A stretch of DNA of 64,000 bases from Coprinellus micaceus. Taxonomy: Eukaryota > Basidiomycota > Agaricomycetes > Agaricales > Psathyrellaceae. Positions 1 through 11,210 of the stretch are shown here, in pieces. The number at the start of each line of letters is the position of its first letter. Positions within the stretch are counted from its first letter, which is position 1. The stretch is taken from the NCBI GenBank assembly GCA_951394405.1, contig OX596339.1:3906001-3970000 (forward strand). The letters run 5' to 3'. Under the pieces are notes generated by a model. It worked only from the letters and a program-made list of their open reading frames with translations. It did no database searches and was not told the origin of the DNA. The position numbers and the translations under genes are program-made.

Positions 1-410
1 AATCCCTGTGGACTGACATTACCTTCATGGACAATCTAGCTCTGGAGACAGCACCGGCTCCTCCGTCTCCTCCCAAAAGGCCAAGTACACGAACCTTGCG
101 AATAGTCGGCCCAGCACGATTCTTTCGTTGGAGCATGAAGTCTATCGTATGTTCCCTTTTCCCTAAACAAAATAGTTCTTCTAACGCCATCTGCGATTGT
201 AGAAAGTACAGTGAACGAAGTCCTCCCGCACGCGATCTCCCAGTTAAAGGCCAAGGGGTACACCTTCGTCACGGTCGCTGATTGCTTGGGCAAGAAGAAG
301 TATCAGAGGACTGGACCTGCTCAGGCTCGCAATGTAAGCTAGTTCGTATGTTGCCTTCGAAGAGCATCTGCTGATGTTTCGAGGATATGTAGTCCAACTG
401 GCACTGTTAA
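1..410 (+). CDS. CE4 chitin/polysaccharide deacetylase, 3' end only
   Basis: This is the C-terminal part of a CE4 deacetylase whose 5' part lies beyond the left edge. Exons are 40-146, 203-333 and 393-410, ending at TAA 408-410. Bases 1-39 are the end of an intron. The encoded part keeps the DSGDSTGSS segment, the ILSLEHE motif with a conserved histidine, and the terminal SNWHC shared with the downstream paralogs. The two main exons total 238 nt, the same coding length as this segment in all four complete copies. Its intron after nucleotide 107 is shared only with the copy ending at 12640. The family removes N-acetyl groups from chitin or chitooligosaccharides outside the cell. Reading phase is intact in what is visible. 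Confidence 0.85.
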
Positions 411-1112
411 TCTCCTTCTGTGTGCCCCGACCGTACCTCTTCACTTTGGTCCTCATATACCCCGACCGTTTGGAAGGGGGACCTCGTCCCAAAATACCCG
501 ATGCAAACTTTCACGACTCGCTATATTATCCTTGGTCTTCTTTACGACTGGACTATACCAATGGACATCGTATCGTTATTCACTGTTACGACCGAACTCT
601 ATACCTAATCGAACTTTGACTACTGATCTATACCTCCTGGTACTGATTTTGCTACCTGTAACGAACTCTGAATGTGTTAGGCCTGCTGGACTCGACCATA
701 GACCACTACGACAGCGAACACGGGCTGGGAACAGAGTACACCAGCTTCCATTGCCCAGGCGACGTTGAGCTCTGAGCAAGCTCTGGGCTGCAGCTTGGGA
801 AGATGTGACATCCGTTTCGGGAAGTTTTGAGATCACGTTCTGGTGACGTCACGCGTTTTGTGTGACATTCAGCCGCGGTTGAAATCCAACTCTCTTGTTT
901 CCTGCCCACCACCTCTGACAGGATCGTAATACCCGCCCGTACTCAGATATCAGCTGGAACCCATTTAACGGCCACGGACACATCATTGGCTTGAGCTGAA
1001 GGTAAGGCGCAGTCCTCGACACTTAAACTTGAACATCGACCAGAGATTGACATCAGTAAAAACCGCAACCAAGCCTTCAAATTCGTCTATCAACTACCTT
1101 CTACTTGCATAA
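411..1112. other. Intergenic spacer
   Basis: No coding region could be supported. The first half is a low-complexity, pyrimidine-rich tail after the deacetylase stop. The second half is the upstream region of the F-box pseudogene and carries a palindromic TGACGTCA. Confidence 0.6.
844..851. promoter_or_regulatory. CRE/ATF-like palindrome upstream of an F-box copy
   Basis: TGACGTCA, the consensus bZIP (CREB/ATF) site, lies 269 bp before the F-box start at 1113. The wider block GTGACGTCACGCG recurs as GTGACATCACGCG about 291 bp before the paralogous F-box start at 13083. This shows that the duplication included upstream DNA. Binding itself is inference. Confidence 0.4.
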
Positions 1113-2914
1113 ATGTCACTCACATCGCCCTTCAAACTATACCTGGATACGAACTACACTCCCTCCGACGAGGAGGTTCCACTGATCAAGAAGATTGTCG
1201 AGGACCAGAACGTCATCCTCGGCGATATCGATGCTGAGCTGCACGGAATCGAAAGAGCAATTCTCCCGCTCCAGCTTAGGCAAAGGGAACTCGCATCATT
1301 GCGAACCGTTCACCAAAGCTTCAGAGGTCGTCATTGCGCCCTCTTGCGCCCAATTCGTGCCCTCCCGCTTGACATACTTTCCGAGATATTCCTGTCCATG
1401 GTTCCAACAGTCGAGGCGTGGAAAGGCCTAGCGGAGACTGAGGTTATACCCCATCCTGTGGTCACCTTCACCCACGTCTGTCGTCAATGGCGCGGTCTGG
1501 CGCTCAGCACTCCCCTCCTCTGGACAAACGTACCCGTCGACCCGTTGCCTGACTAATTTAGAGCATCGAGGTCCAACCCTCTTGCGTGGCCTTCAACACC
1601 TGTGTTTCCCCGATCCATGGAGAAGGTGACGGAGATGGTAACGGCCTTCGTCTCACGGGCGGGTGCGTTGCCCATCACATTCTCCCTCACTGGGGTGAAC
1701 CCCACCGTGTTTGACAACCCCGACTTCTCGGATGCGATCACCCCGCTCGTCAACGCACTGCGAATGGCTCGATGGGCAGACGTCACGCTCGACCTTCGGT
1801 TCTCCCCCCTTACATCTCCCCTCGGTCGTCTTATTCCTCTGCCCCCCCAGAGCCAAAGCACCATCCGGCGGCTGAACGTTTATCTCACCGGACCTGGAGC
1901 ACGCGCCCAAAGCAAGTCGGTACTCAACTTTGGAGGATCCACCCCACGGTGCCTCACTCATCTTGGAGTGGACATACCTGGCCAACAGCTCTGCGACACG
2001 CAGGTTAACTGGGCGGCGTTGACGTGCTTGGCGATAGGACCGATTAGCCGCCACCCAAAGGGTCCTAACACCGGATTCATCCTTTCAGGCCCGCCAACCC
2101 TTACACCAGCGCAAGCCCTGGTCATCATGCGGAGGTGCACTCACCTCGTCCGGTGTGAGATTCGCCTCGATCCTGGACCCGATTCCTCAAATCTGGGTCT
2201 CACCCAGGTTCCAATCGTTCACCCGTTCACCCTTCCCCGACTTCATACGCTCAAGACGTGGGCGTTCCGGTACCGAAGGCATTTTCCGCGTCCCTTATCT
2301 TGCCCTCCCTCCAACATCTCTCTGTCGTCAACGAGTACGATCATAGAACGGAACCCGAGGCGCAGACCGCTAGCGCCCTCGTCGAGTGGATTCAGCGGTA
2401 CGGACTTCAGCTCAGAAAGGTCTCTTTCGATTACGGAAGTTTGACATACTCAGCGCTGAACTTCTGCCTCGAGCACCTCCCCAATATCACCTCACTCGCC
2501 ATGGTACCTTCGATCTTCGATCCCAACCGCAACGCCGAAGCACCAACTTCCTGGAATCCGAGGTCAGCTATTCTCGGTCATGCGGTTCTGGTGAAGTTGT
2601 CGCCGTCGCTCAGTCGAGACGGTTTGAACGCTCTCCTTAAACGATGTCTCTGCCCCAAGCTGGAGGAGATCACCGCCTCCATGAGGAAGATCGAGGGCGC
2701 CAAGCGAGCTGCGGATTGGGCGGAACTGATTGCAGCGAGGCGTAGCGCCGCCGTTAGTTCTGGCTTGGTGCCGGTTTCTTGGTTGAAGAGCGCTTCTGTG
2801 ACGTTCAACCGAAACGTGGAGGTCGACTGGGCTATGAGGGTGGAAAGGTTGAGGAAGAGGGGAGTCAGTGTGAGTAGGCCCATTCTGAACGGCGTTCGGT
2901 ATGAGGATAGGTAG
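1113..2914 (+). pseudogene. F-box protein pseudogene (paralog of 13083-14874)
   Basis: The start reads MSLTSPFKLYLDTNYTPS. A coiled region follows, then an F-box (LPLDILSEIFLSMVP, then THVCRQWRGLAL) at about residues 88-135. An in-frame TAA at 1554-1556 ends the first segment, and the same frame continues after it as a leucine-rich-repeat-like region. A second break, a frameshift between about 2250 and 2340, moves the C-terminal part into another frame, which runs to the stop at 2914. The paralog at 13083 reads through the position of the nonsense codon, which confirms that it is a lesion and not a missed intron. F-box proteins normally link substrates to SCF ubiquitin ligases. This copy is unlikely to make a full product. 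Confidence 0.8.
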
Positions 2915-3330
2915 GAGCATCATGGCTCCAGTCCGCGGAGGACCAGGGGGCGAGAAGATGTCCCGGACCGTCGCTCAGGACCATGCATTATCAGTCTAGA
3001 CACAGGTCACACTCCAACAATCGGGATGTTACGTCTTTGGAACGCCTCCGTCGTGTACGCTGGCGCTGGGGCCGCGGAAACGGAGCGCTGCATCGTCCAA
3101 GCATCGCCATTCCCTTCCGAGACACTCTTAATTCAGGCGTGACCCCGTACGCGGCGAGAGAACCCCTTTCCATCAGAACTGGACACTCCAGTCTGCTTCA
3201 ACCCCAGACCTCCTAACCAAAAGCCATCCCTAAGTATAGGCTAACGCAAAAGGTCTCACCGATCCCCTCATCCTCCTTCCTTTCTTCCCGACCAACCTCA
3301 TTGTTCCACTGGCTGGACAGAATATCTATC
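2915..3330. other. Intergenic spacer
   Basis: Spacer between the F-box pseudogene and the next deacetylase. It holds the presumed promoter of the gene at 3331. No other feature was recognised. Confidence 0.6.
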
Positions 3331-4681
3331 ATGCTCACCCAACTCTATGCCTCTCTGCTCGCCCTCACTCTCGACTGGCAGGTCCCCGCGGGAGTCTCGA
3401 CGCCGGCCGTCGCGAACCTTGCTGCTACGTCTCACAATATCACTCCTGTTGAACAGGAGACTTGCGGTGGGCAGGAGCCTGGGCTCGAGGGAAGGGATGG
3501 AAGGTGGGATCCGGGGTTTGGAGTGGTGACGAAGTGCACCGTACCGGGGACGGTGGCGCTGACGTTTGTGAGTCGTCCGTTTTCGTGTAGAAACTAAGCC
3601 TGACTACCTCTACCCAGGACGATGGGCCGTGGGTTTACACGTTCGTATACCTTCAGCTTTTCATGGGGCGCTGTTTTGACGCGGCACAGGAATGATATTG
3701 TTGATATGCTGAAAGGGGCGAACGCGACTGCTACTTTCTTCTACAGTGAGTCCCCTCGCCCCGAACGCCGGCGTCCCATTGAAACTCGCATCTCGCACTC
3801 TAGATGGCAAGAATTGTGAGCCCATCCCGATCGCTACGAATTTCTGAACACCCACTAACCCATCCCAGATGGGTGTATCTACGACCCCGATTCCGTCGAG
3901 AGGGCAAAGCTGGTATACAACAGCGGACACCAGATCGCGTCACATACTTGGTCGCATGCGGATTTGACAACCCTCTCCTGGGACCAGAGTACGTTCGTGG
4001 CTCGAAGCTCTGTTGTGGCACCTCTAAATTCGCTCGCCGAGGTAGTTAATAACGAGATGTGGAAAATCGAGAACGCCCTACTGAAGATCATCGGTGCCTC
4101 ACCTGCGTTTATCCGACCTCGTGAGTACGAGTAAAATTCCTTTTCGTCATTCTGATGGGAAGTCTTTTACTCAGCGTTTGGGAAGTACAACGACCTTGTC
4201 TTGCGCGCAGCGGGTGTTAGGCACGAGACGGTGGTGACCTGGGACTTTGAGTACGTCCCACCTTATTCTCTTCTCGCCAATCCATCATCATCTTTTTTCA
4301 GCTCGCAGGACTCCGCTGGAGTGGGCGCTGACGTCTCCAAGGACGTCTACTCCCAGATCATTGCAAAGCACCCCGACACCATCCTGACACTGAACCACGA
4401 AACTGTGGAAACTACAGTGTACGCCGATCCCGCTCACAGTAACCCGGATCTATTCACATTCAAGCTGAGCGTCTCTTCCCACCCAGACACCAAGTGATTC
4501 CGTACGCAATTCAGCAGTTGCAACAAGCGGGATATCGTCTCGTCAGTGTCGCCGAGTGCCTCGGCAAGCCAGCGTACTTGAACGTCGGGCCAGCCCAGAA
4601 TAGGGATGTACGTGCCAGCGACGCTTCTCCCAACTCTTTTGGCTAAACGCTTATGTTTCGTAGCCTAGCTGGGTGTGTTAA
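3331..4681 (+). CDS. CE4 chitin/polysaccharide deacetylase, secreted (copy A)
   Basis: Ten exons give a 284-residue protein: 3331-3567, 3618-3640, 3690-3745, 3804-3815, 3869-3988, 4046-4120, 4175-4250, 4302-4418, 4487-4607 and 4664-4681. A hydrophobic N-terminus (MLTQLYASLLALTL) suggests secretion. The CE4 motifs are in order: LTF-DDGPW (catalytic and metal aspartates), SHTWSH (metal histidines), RPPFGKYN, WDFDSQD and ILTLNHE. It ends PSWVC. The linker before motif 1 is about 20 residues longer than in copies B and C. The family deacetylates chitin in the wall or in released oligomers. Its intron after nucleotide 117 of the 238-nt motif-5 segment is shared only with copy D. All exon joins keep phase. 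Confidence 0.87.
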
Positions 4682-5257
4682 GATCCGCGATGGTGGAGTG
4701 GACGTTCTTGAGCGTTGGTGCTAGACACCTGTACCGTAGATCCGTGTCGAGAATTCCACCTGCCTAGTTTGTGGGCGAAGAGATGTCGGATATTAGGACG
4801 CCTTGCTCAAGTTGGCGATGTACGAACGGAACCGAGTACGAGCCCATTCATGACATCACGGTATGGAAGTGGAGGTGGGTTCAGCGGCCGCTGATCGTTG
4901 AGGGCCTAAGCGCCCAACCCCGTGCTCAATTTGGCAGGCGATCAAAGTCATACTCCGGTCCATCGAGCACCACCGTGGGCTGGCGTAGAGGCCAGGCGAT
5001 GAAACCCTCGGTTATGGAGAAGGAGAACAGGGCCTGGACCTTGCTTCGATAATACGATGAGATGCCGACAGACACGAGGTCCAAGTCACCACGGCCGTTC
5101 CGAGCATTCTGTGCCTTAGTCTATTGAATTTAAGCGGCTGTGGGATAGTACACTGGGCATGGGTGCAGTGTAACTTTACGATAACGCGTATTGGGATATT
5201 TGAATAAGGACATCCACCCTGCGATGGTACCTGCTTCCTTGTGGAGAGTGGTAACCC
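4682..5257. other. Intergenic spacer
   Basis: No gene was recognised. It contains one of the dispersed TAAGCGCCC words, at 4907-4915. Confidence 0.6.
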
Positions 5258-5949
5258 ATGCGCGATTGCGAAACCGCCGAAGCCATTTATCAAGCTGTAT
5301 TCACGAACGGTTCTTTCATCTCATCCACTTCGTCTCCCTCTCCCGAGCACCTGTTCCCTCCCATGGGTCCAATACCGCTCCCAAGTATCTCGCAGGAAGG
5401 TGTTCTCGGGGTCGTCGACGCAGTCGGCTACATCGCAATTGGATACATCCTCGCTGAGCTCCTCCACAATTACTTCTCCCGCTACCGCCAGTGGATCGCT
5501 GGGATACTCCTCCTCCCACTATCACCTGTATTAAAATGGAGGGCGAACACAATCCCTCCCCAGAAGTTAGCCGGTGAAGAGCAGTCAGGGGTCGTAGAGG
5601 CTCCAACGAGGACGAGCAGGGGGAAATCGGGGGGAGCTCGGATGGAAGCGTGCGTTCCATTCAGTTTGCTGATTTGATCCAACGGCTCACTGGATGTATC
5701 TAGACACGAGACAGGAGCTGGGCCACATTGGGCTTCGCTGAAGCCCGGCACAGCAACACTTCGGCTTTTGAGGCGCAGCAATGGGGCGAGTGGGGTTGAG
5801 AACGGTAACATTGGGGCACACGAGAACGCGGGCTCCAAGTCCCGGAGGTGAGTATCTCAAATAATTCGGATTTTGAGCAACTGTCTCATGCTTCATCCAG
5901 GCGACACAAGAGACTACAGGGGTCGCTGTTGAGTACGGTGAAGGTTTAA
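5258..5949 (+). CDS. Small predicted membrane protein, unknown function
   Basis: Three exons (5258-5649, 5704-5847, 5901-5949) with canonical GT-AG introns join in phase to a 194-residue protein ending at TAA 5947-5949. There is no N-terminal signal peptide. A hydrophobic stretch around residues 48-70 (core GYIAIGYILAELL) and a second around 77-92 (IAGILLLPLSPVL) could be one or two membrane helices. The C-terminal half is basic and rich in Gly, Ser and Arg. I do not recognise the family. An alternative start is the in-frame ATG at 5363. Support comes only from the clean splicing and phase. It lies between deacetylase copies A and B on the same strand. Confidence 0.5.
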
Positions 5950-6559
5950 TATCCGATGCGGGGCACTCGACATGTACTTTAAATTCTCCGTTTGGGGTTT
6001 TGGTCTTAGTTTTATTTAATTTACACTAGACATGCATATTTGTTCCCCTTGCCCCTGTGCGACATTGCCATGGGCTGCTCACCCAGCCTCAAACGATGAC
6101 ACGGAGATTATTCGGTGACTCACAGAAATAAGCGCCCGCCAAGAGCCCGATGATCCGGCCCTAAAGCCGCTTCGCTTGCTTCTGGACATCTGTCGTGCGG
6201 GATTTGATGTCTTGACTAACGACCGTTCTCCCTCGCCTCCGTGACGCCCATCGCGTCTATGTCTATCGTGACACTGACTCTATGGACGGCGCTGTTCACG
6301 AGGTCCGAGCAGGTTCCAAGCCTCCTGAAGGGCTCCATGCAGTAAGGATCCGAAAGGTACCTGCCCATAACGTACCTCGCCGTATTCTGCCCGGCCAATC
6401 CGGTTTCACAATCAAGACTAGACCCAAAACGACCCTTGCGCGTGTGGACGATCTCGGAAAAGCGCTTGCTGGCAATTTCCCGGTTTGAGCGAACCTTCTT
6501 TTCTTTCTGCCAGCGTTGTCTGTCCCTCGCTTTCTTCAGCATTCATTTCACGACTCGTA
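5950..6559. other. Intergenic spacer with deacetylase promoter
   Basis: Holds a TAAGCGCCC word at 6129-6137. The stretch around 6410-6480 partly resembles the DNA at 9095-9160 before copy C (AGACCAAAA-like core), as expected if B and C are a recent tandem duplication. No gene was recognised. Confidence 0.5.
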
Positions 6560-7884
6560 ATGACGCGTGTTTCACGAATCTTGTCTCTCCTTGGCGTGGC
6601 GACCCTGACGTCTGTCTACGCCGACGCGTCTCCTGAGCCGGAACCCGCGGATGTGAACTGGGTCGACTTGGCTGCCAGGGCACCGGCCCAAGTTATCACC
6701 AAGTGTACGGTGCCCAATACCGTCGCGCTGACCTTTGTGAGTAGCGCCCAGCCCACTCGTTTGTGTTCTGGACTGAATTTAATCGCTCGAATTTAGGACG
6801 ATGGTCCATATCTTTACATGTATGTTTCCCTCGTTGCCCCCTGTTCTTCCGTAATCTTACCTTCCCTAGGCGAGAGGTCGTTCGTCAGATCGAAGCAGCA
6901 GGCGGAAAGACCACATTCTTCGTCAGTGAGTGTTCCTATTTCTCTTGGCATCTAACCCCTAACTGACTGGACTGTGTTCCTTTAGACGGAAAGAACTGTG
7001 GGTTCATCTCCGCGATTCGTACTTCATTTCGACATGACAGCTCAATTGCTTTGCTAGGGGGGTGCATTTATGACAGCAACTTTGCAAGTGCCACAAAATA
7101 CGCGTACGATCGTGGACACCAAATCGCGTCGCACACCTGGTCGCACAAAGATCTGACAAAGCTTACCAGGGAGCAGAGTGTGTACCTTGCCCGTTTTGAC
7201 AGCCAGTTTTGTAACTTACCCTATCTTTTTATCCGCCAGTCAACAGCGAGATGTGGAAGACTGAACGTGCGTATACTCGGCACTTCTGTTGTTCCCTAGC
7301 TCACCTTGGCTTGAACCAACAGAGGCTATCACTAGGATTACAGGTGGCGTTCCAGCTTTCATGCGTCCTCGTGAATACCCTCCGCTCCTCCCTTGATTTC
7401 CGGGTTGCTCACCTTCCACCCAGCCTACGGTAACCACAATAGTCTCGTGCGGGATGTTTCCGGTTCCCGTAACCAGACTATCGTGCTCTGGGACTTTGAG
7501 TGCGTCCCTTTCCCCGAAATTTCTGTTGAACGGCTGACAATTAACCTCCGCTCCGTCTCCCCCCTTAGTTCAGGCGACACGACCGGCTCATCGGTCTCTG
7601 CACAGAAGACCAAGTACACCAACCTCGCGAACAAGAAGCCCAGCACGATCCTTTCCCTGCAGCACGAGATACACCGTAGCTCCGTGTACGAAGTCCTCCC
7701 ACATGCTATTTCGAAACTCAAGGCCAAAGGCTACAAGTTCGTAACTGTCGCCGACTGCCTCGGGAGGAAGAAGTATCAGAGGACGCAGGCTCCTGAGACG
7801 AGAAACGTGAGTTCCTTTGCAGCGAATTCCGGCGACGATAGCTGATGCGAGAAATGGAACACATAGGCCAACTGGAAGTGTTGA
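6560..7884 (+). CDS. CE4 chitin/polysaccharide deacetylase, secreted (copy B)
   Basis: Ten exons give 264 residues: 6560-6736, 6797-6819, 6870-6925, 6986-6997, 7058-7177, 7240-7266, 7323-7370, 7424-7499, 7569-7806 and 7867-7884. A signal peptide (MTRVSRILSLLGVATLTSVYA) is followed by a short acidic linker. Motifs are LTF-DDGPY, SHTWSHKDL, RPPYGNHN, WDFDSGD and ILSLQHE, ending NWKC. It is closest to copy C in sequence and shares its uninterrupted 238-nt exon over motif 5, but it has two extra introns: the 56+12 nt split, and the 27+48 nt split shared with copy D. The product is expected to act on chitin outside the cell. Confidence 0.88.
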
Positions 7885-9270
7885 TTTTCATCTACTCGAG
7901 TCTCGCTCGAAGCTCACTCCGCGATAACGTACGGACCACTGCCCCTGTGGACCCACCCTTGAGCTTGAATTGGAATTTTGGTATCCTATATCATCGCATT
8001 ACTTTCCCTATTCTCTTGATTTCGGATTGGGGCCCTCGCCGCTTCACGCATTGGATTTTACGATCCTTATGACGAACCTTTCACCAACGGACACCCCACC
8101 ATGATACTGATACTGAATATACCCCTGCTTTCGATCCTGGATTCCTATCCCTTACGGGTGTAATTCATAGACTATGATGACTCGAGTGGTGTCGTCTCGG
8201 TGGCCTTTCATGGCATGACTGCTACAAATTTAACCCTAACCCCGAGCCGACACCCCCTATTGAACGCTGATTCCCGAAATGCAACTTTGAACTTGACGTC
8301 CATGATGTCCGTGACAGGCTCGGATTGCCTCGCTTTCGTCCAGCCCCCTCTTCGTTTCGCCGATCGTCCTCTGAGACGGTCTTGGTATTGGAAACAACTC
8401 TCCGCCGCAATGAACGGGACCCGTCCCAAGACATTCTAGATTTCGGAACTCATCCGCTGGAATCTAGGCAAGTCATCGACGACCGAGTATACAAGCCGAG
8501 TTTCCCAGAATTCGGAGGCTCACTTGGGGCACATGGTTCCTTCAGATGGCGCTGGGAGTACTCATGGACTCTCTACTACCGAACCCGCTTCCGAACGCGA
8601 CCATGGCGAACCTGGAGGACTTCATCGTTGACCCTTCGATCGAACTCTGGCCTTCTAGTAGGCTTCTACTCACCTTATCTGGCGGTTCCTGCAGAGGACT
8701 TTGACAATGATCCATTTCCCCAGACTCTCCTGCCGGCACATCACACAAATCTGGGGCGACAAATCACGAGGCGCCGTACCGCACGACACTACTGATGGCA
8801 AGCGCCAATCTGTCCGCGCTGACACTGACGGCCGCCACCAACAAGAGCAACTTAACCCTTACCTTCTCGGCTCTGATGGTTTCAAGTCGTTTAGGTCGAC
8901 GAGAACAAAGGAGAGGAGGGCTGCACCCCCTCTTTGACACCCGCTTGGTGCCATGCCACCGACTGCATCCACAGTCTTCGGTGACCAGGGAGCAATCTGG
9001 GGCGATTCGAGCAAGTGTGCCTGAAACTTACTCGTAACGTCATTGGTATGACTTTCGGCTCTTAGCACTCTCTTGGCCTTCCCACTGGACGCGAAATCAA
9101 CGCGAAATCAAGGCCAGACCAAAAAGAGGTTGTGTATGGACCATCTGTCGCCCGCTGACCAACCGACTCAAAAGGGCTCTACTTTCCATATTCTGCTCTC
9201 CGGATTCCATTCTTTCCCTAATCCGCCCCGAGCTTCCTGTCTCTCAATTCCGCCCCCTTCCCTTTTCACC
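7885..9270. other. Intergenic region with possible coding relic
   Basis: About 1.4 kb without a supportable gene. Short stretches around 8215-8310 and 8795-8880 translate to similar Asn/Thr/Leu-rich strings (TNLTLT and SNLTLT), which may be the remains of an old secreted-protein gene or chance. The 200 bp before 9271 is the promoter of copy C. Confidence 0.4.
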
Positions 9271-10515
9271 ATGGCACGCTTCTCCCAAATCCTGTCTTTC
9301 CTCGTACTGTCCGCTGTCACGTCCACCTACGCGACCCCGACCCCTGAAGCAGAACCCGCAGAGGTAGCTGCTGAATATGTCGAGTTGGCTGCCAGAGCCC
9401 CGGCCCAGGTCATCACTAGGTGCACTGTGGCTAATACAGTTGCGCTTACCTTCGTGCGTAGCGCCCGTTATCCAGTTGATATTTTTAGCCTGACATTTAG
9501 CGCTGGGACGCGTAGGACGATGGCCCATATCAGTACATGTGCGTTCTCACCTATCGTCACCCCCTAACGAGGTCCTATTGCTTATATCACTTCTAGGCGC
9601 GAGGTCGTTCGCCAGATCGAAGCCGCAGGTGGAAAGACAACGTTTTTCGTGAACGGCAAGAATTGTGAGCGCTTTTACTCAGCGATTGGGGGACCACCGA
9701 ACTGAACGCGTCGACTACCTTTAGGGGGGTGTATCTACGATAACGATAATGCCAGTGCCCTCAAATACGCGTACGACCGTGGACACCAGATCGCCTCTCA
9801 CACTTGGTCGCACAAGGACTTGACGACGCTCACCTGGGACCAGAGTACGTCGTTGGTCGGCCTATCGAAGAGCTCCACCTTTTTCTGACGCCATGCTCTT
9901 GATAGTCCACCACGAGATGTGGCTCACCGAGCAGGCTATTACTAGGATTACTGGCGGAGTGCCTGCTTGGATGCGTCCTCGTGAGTCCCCAATTGTTCCC
10001 ATTTCCGGTGTTCTACCCCTGACTCTGTGCGTTTCGCAGCCTATGGCAATCACAATGCCCTCGTCCGTGAGGCTTCCGGTGTTCGCAACCAGACCATCGC
10101 CCTGTGGGACTTCGAGTACGTCCCCACTCCCCCTTTCCTCCGCTCCCATTCCCTCGCATTGACGCTGAAACCTTTTCCCCTCTTACTCCTCCTTTAGCTC
10201 CGGCGACTCCACCGGCTCGTCAGTCGCCGCGCAAAAGACCAAATACACCAACATCGCCAACAGCCGCCCCAGCACTATCCTCTCCCTTCAGCACGAGGTG
10301 CACCGTTCCTCGGTGTACGAAGTGCTCCCCCACGCCATCTCCGTGCTCAAGGCCAAGGGCTATAGGTTCGTCACCCTTGGTGATTGCTTGGGGAGGAACA
10401 AGTATCAGAGGACTGGAGCAGCTGAGGCGAGGAATGTGAGTACTCTTTTGTTTGGCTTAGAGGTTGGGGAACGGGTGCTAATGCGATCGATGTGTAGGCG
10501 AACTGGAAGTGTTAA
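9271..10515 (+). CDS. CE4 chitin/polysaccharide deacetylase, secreted (copy C)
   Basis: Eight exons give 266 residues: 9271-9453, 9516-9538, 9597-9664, 9725-9844, 9906-9980, 10040-10115, 10198-10435 and 10498-10515. A signal peptide (MARFSQILSFLVLSAVTSTYA) is followed by a Pro/Glu linker. Motif 1 is DDGP with Asp62 (catalytic base) and Asp63 (metal). Motif 2 is SHTWSH with His117 and His121. Motif 3 is RPPYGN (155-160), motif 4 is WDFD (179-182) and motif 5 has His214 in ILSLQHE. It ends NWKC without a GPI-type tail or chitin-binding module. This is the copy with the fewest introns and the cleanest reference for the array. Confidence 0.9.
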
Positions 10516-11210
10516 TCTCAACTCGGACCTTCGGGCGTCGCCTGCTCACCATACCCACGCCGCCTCCCCTCGGGATACCAACGGACCTTCCTTGGACTTG
10601 AATCGGAACTTTCCTTGGACTTAAAATGGAACTTTCGTAATGTAACTTCCCCATCGTACTTCTACTCCTGTCTTTTACGATACGGACCATTTCACGGGAC
10701 TTCATATCGTCATCCCTTGGATTCGGACTTATACCCTACGGACTCGCCCTCACGAACCCTACGCTAATTGTTTAGTACTGACATTCCGTCTACGTATACC
10801 TCGGACTGTGGACACTGTCGTTTGTTGTTGTGATTATTCTGGTCGGTGTCGACGTGGTTGTGTAACGGACACCGGACGATGAATCTTGGCTAGATGGACT
10901 TGTGTTGTCTATTCACAATTACCTTCCTCTCCTTATCTCCCAAACACCGACGGATACTTGAAGCTCAAGCTCAGCGGCTGGCATGCTCAAGAACGCAGAT
11001 CGCCTCCACGCCGAACGCAGTGAGATCCATTGCCTGAGGCTGACCTTGAGCTAGATAGACATGACGAGGAAGCAAGCTACACGGGACATCAAGGCTATAT
11101 TGGAATGGATAAATCGTTGCGATCTCGGTGCGTGCCTCACCTTGCTATCTTCCCACTACTCGTCCTTTATTGACCTCTCTTCCAGCCTTGTCATCTTCCC
11201 TCCTGAGTCC
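10516..11210. other. Intergenic spacer
   Basis: AT-richer 3' region of copy C and upstream region of copy D. No gene or clear repeat was recognised. Confidence 0.55.
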
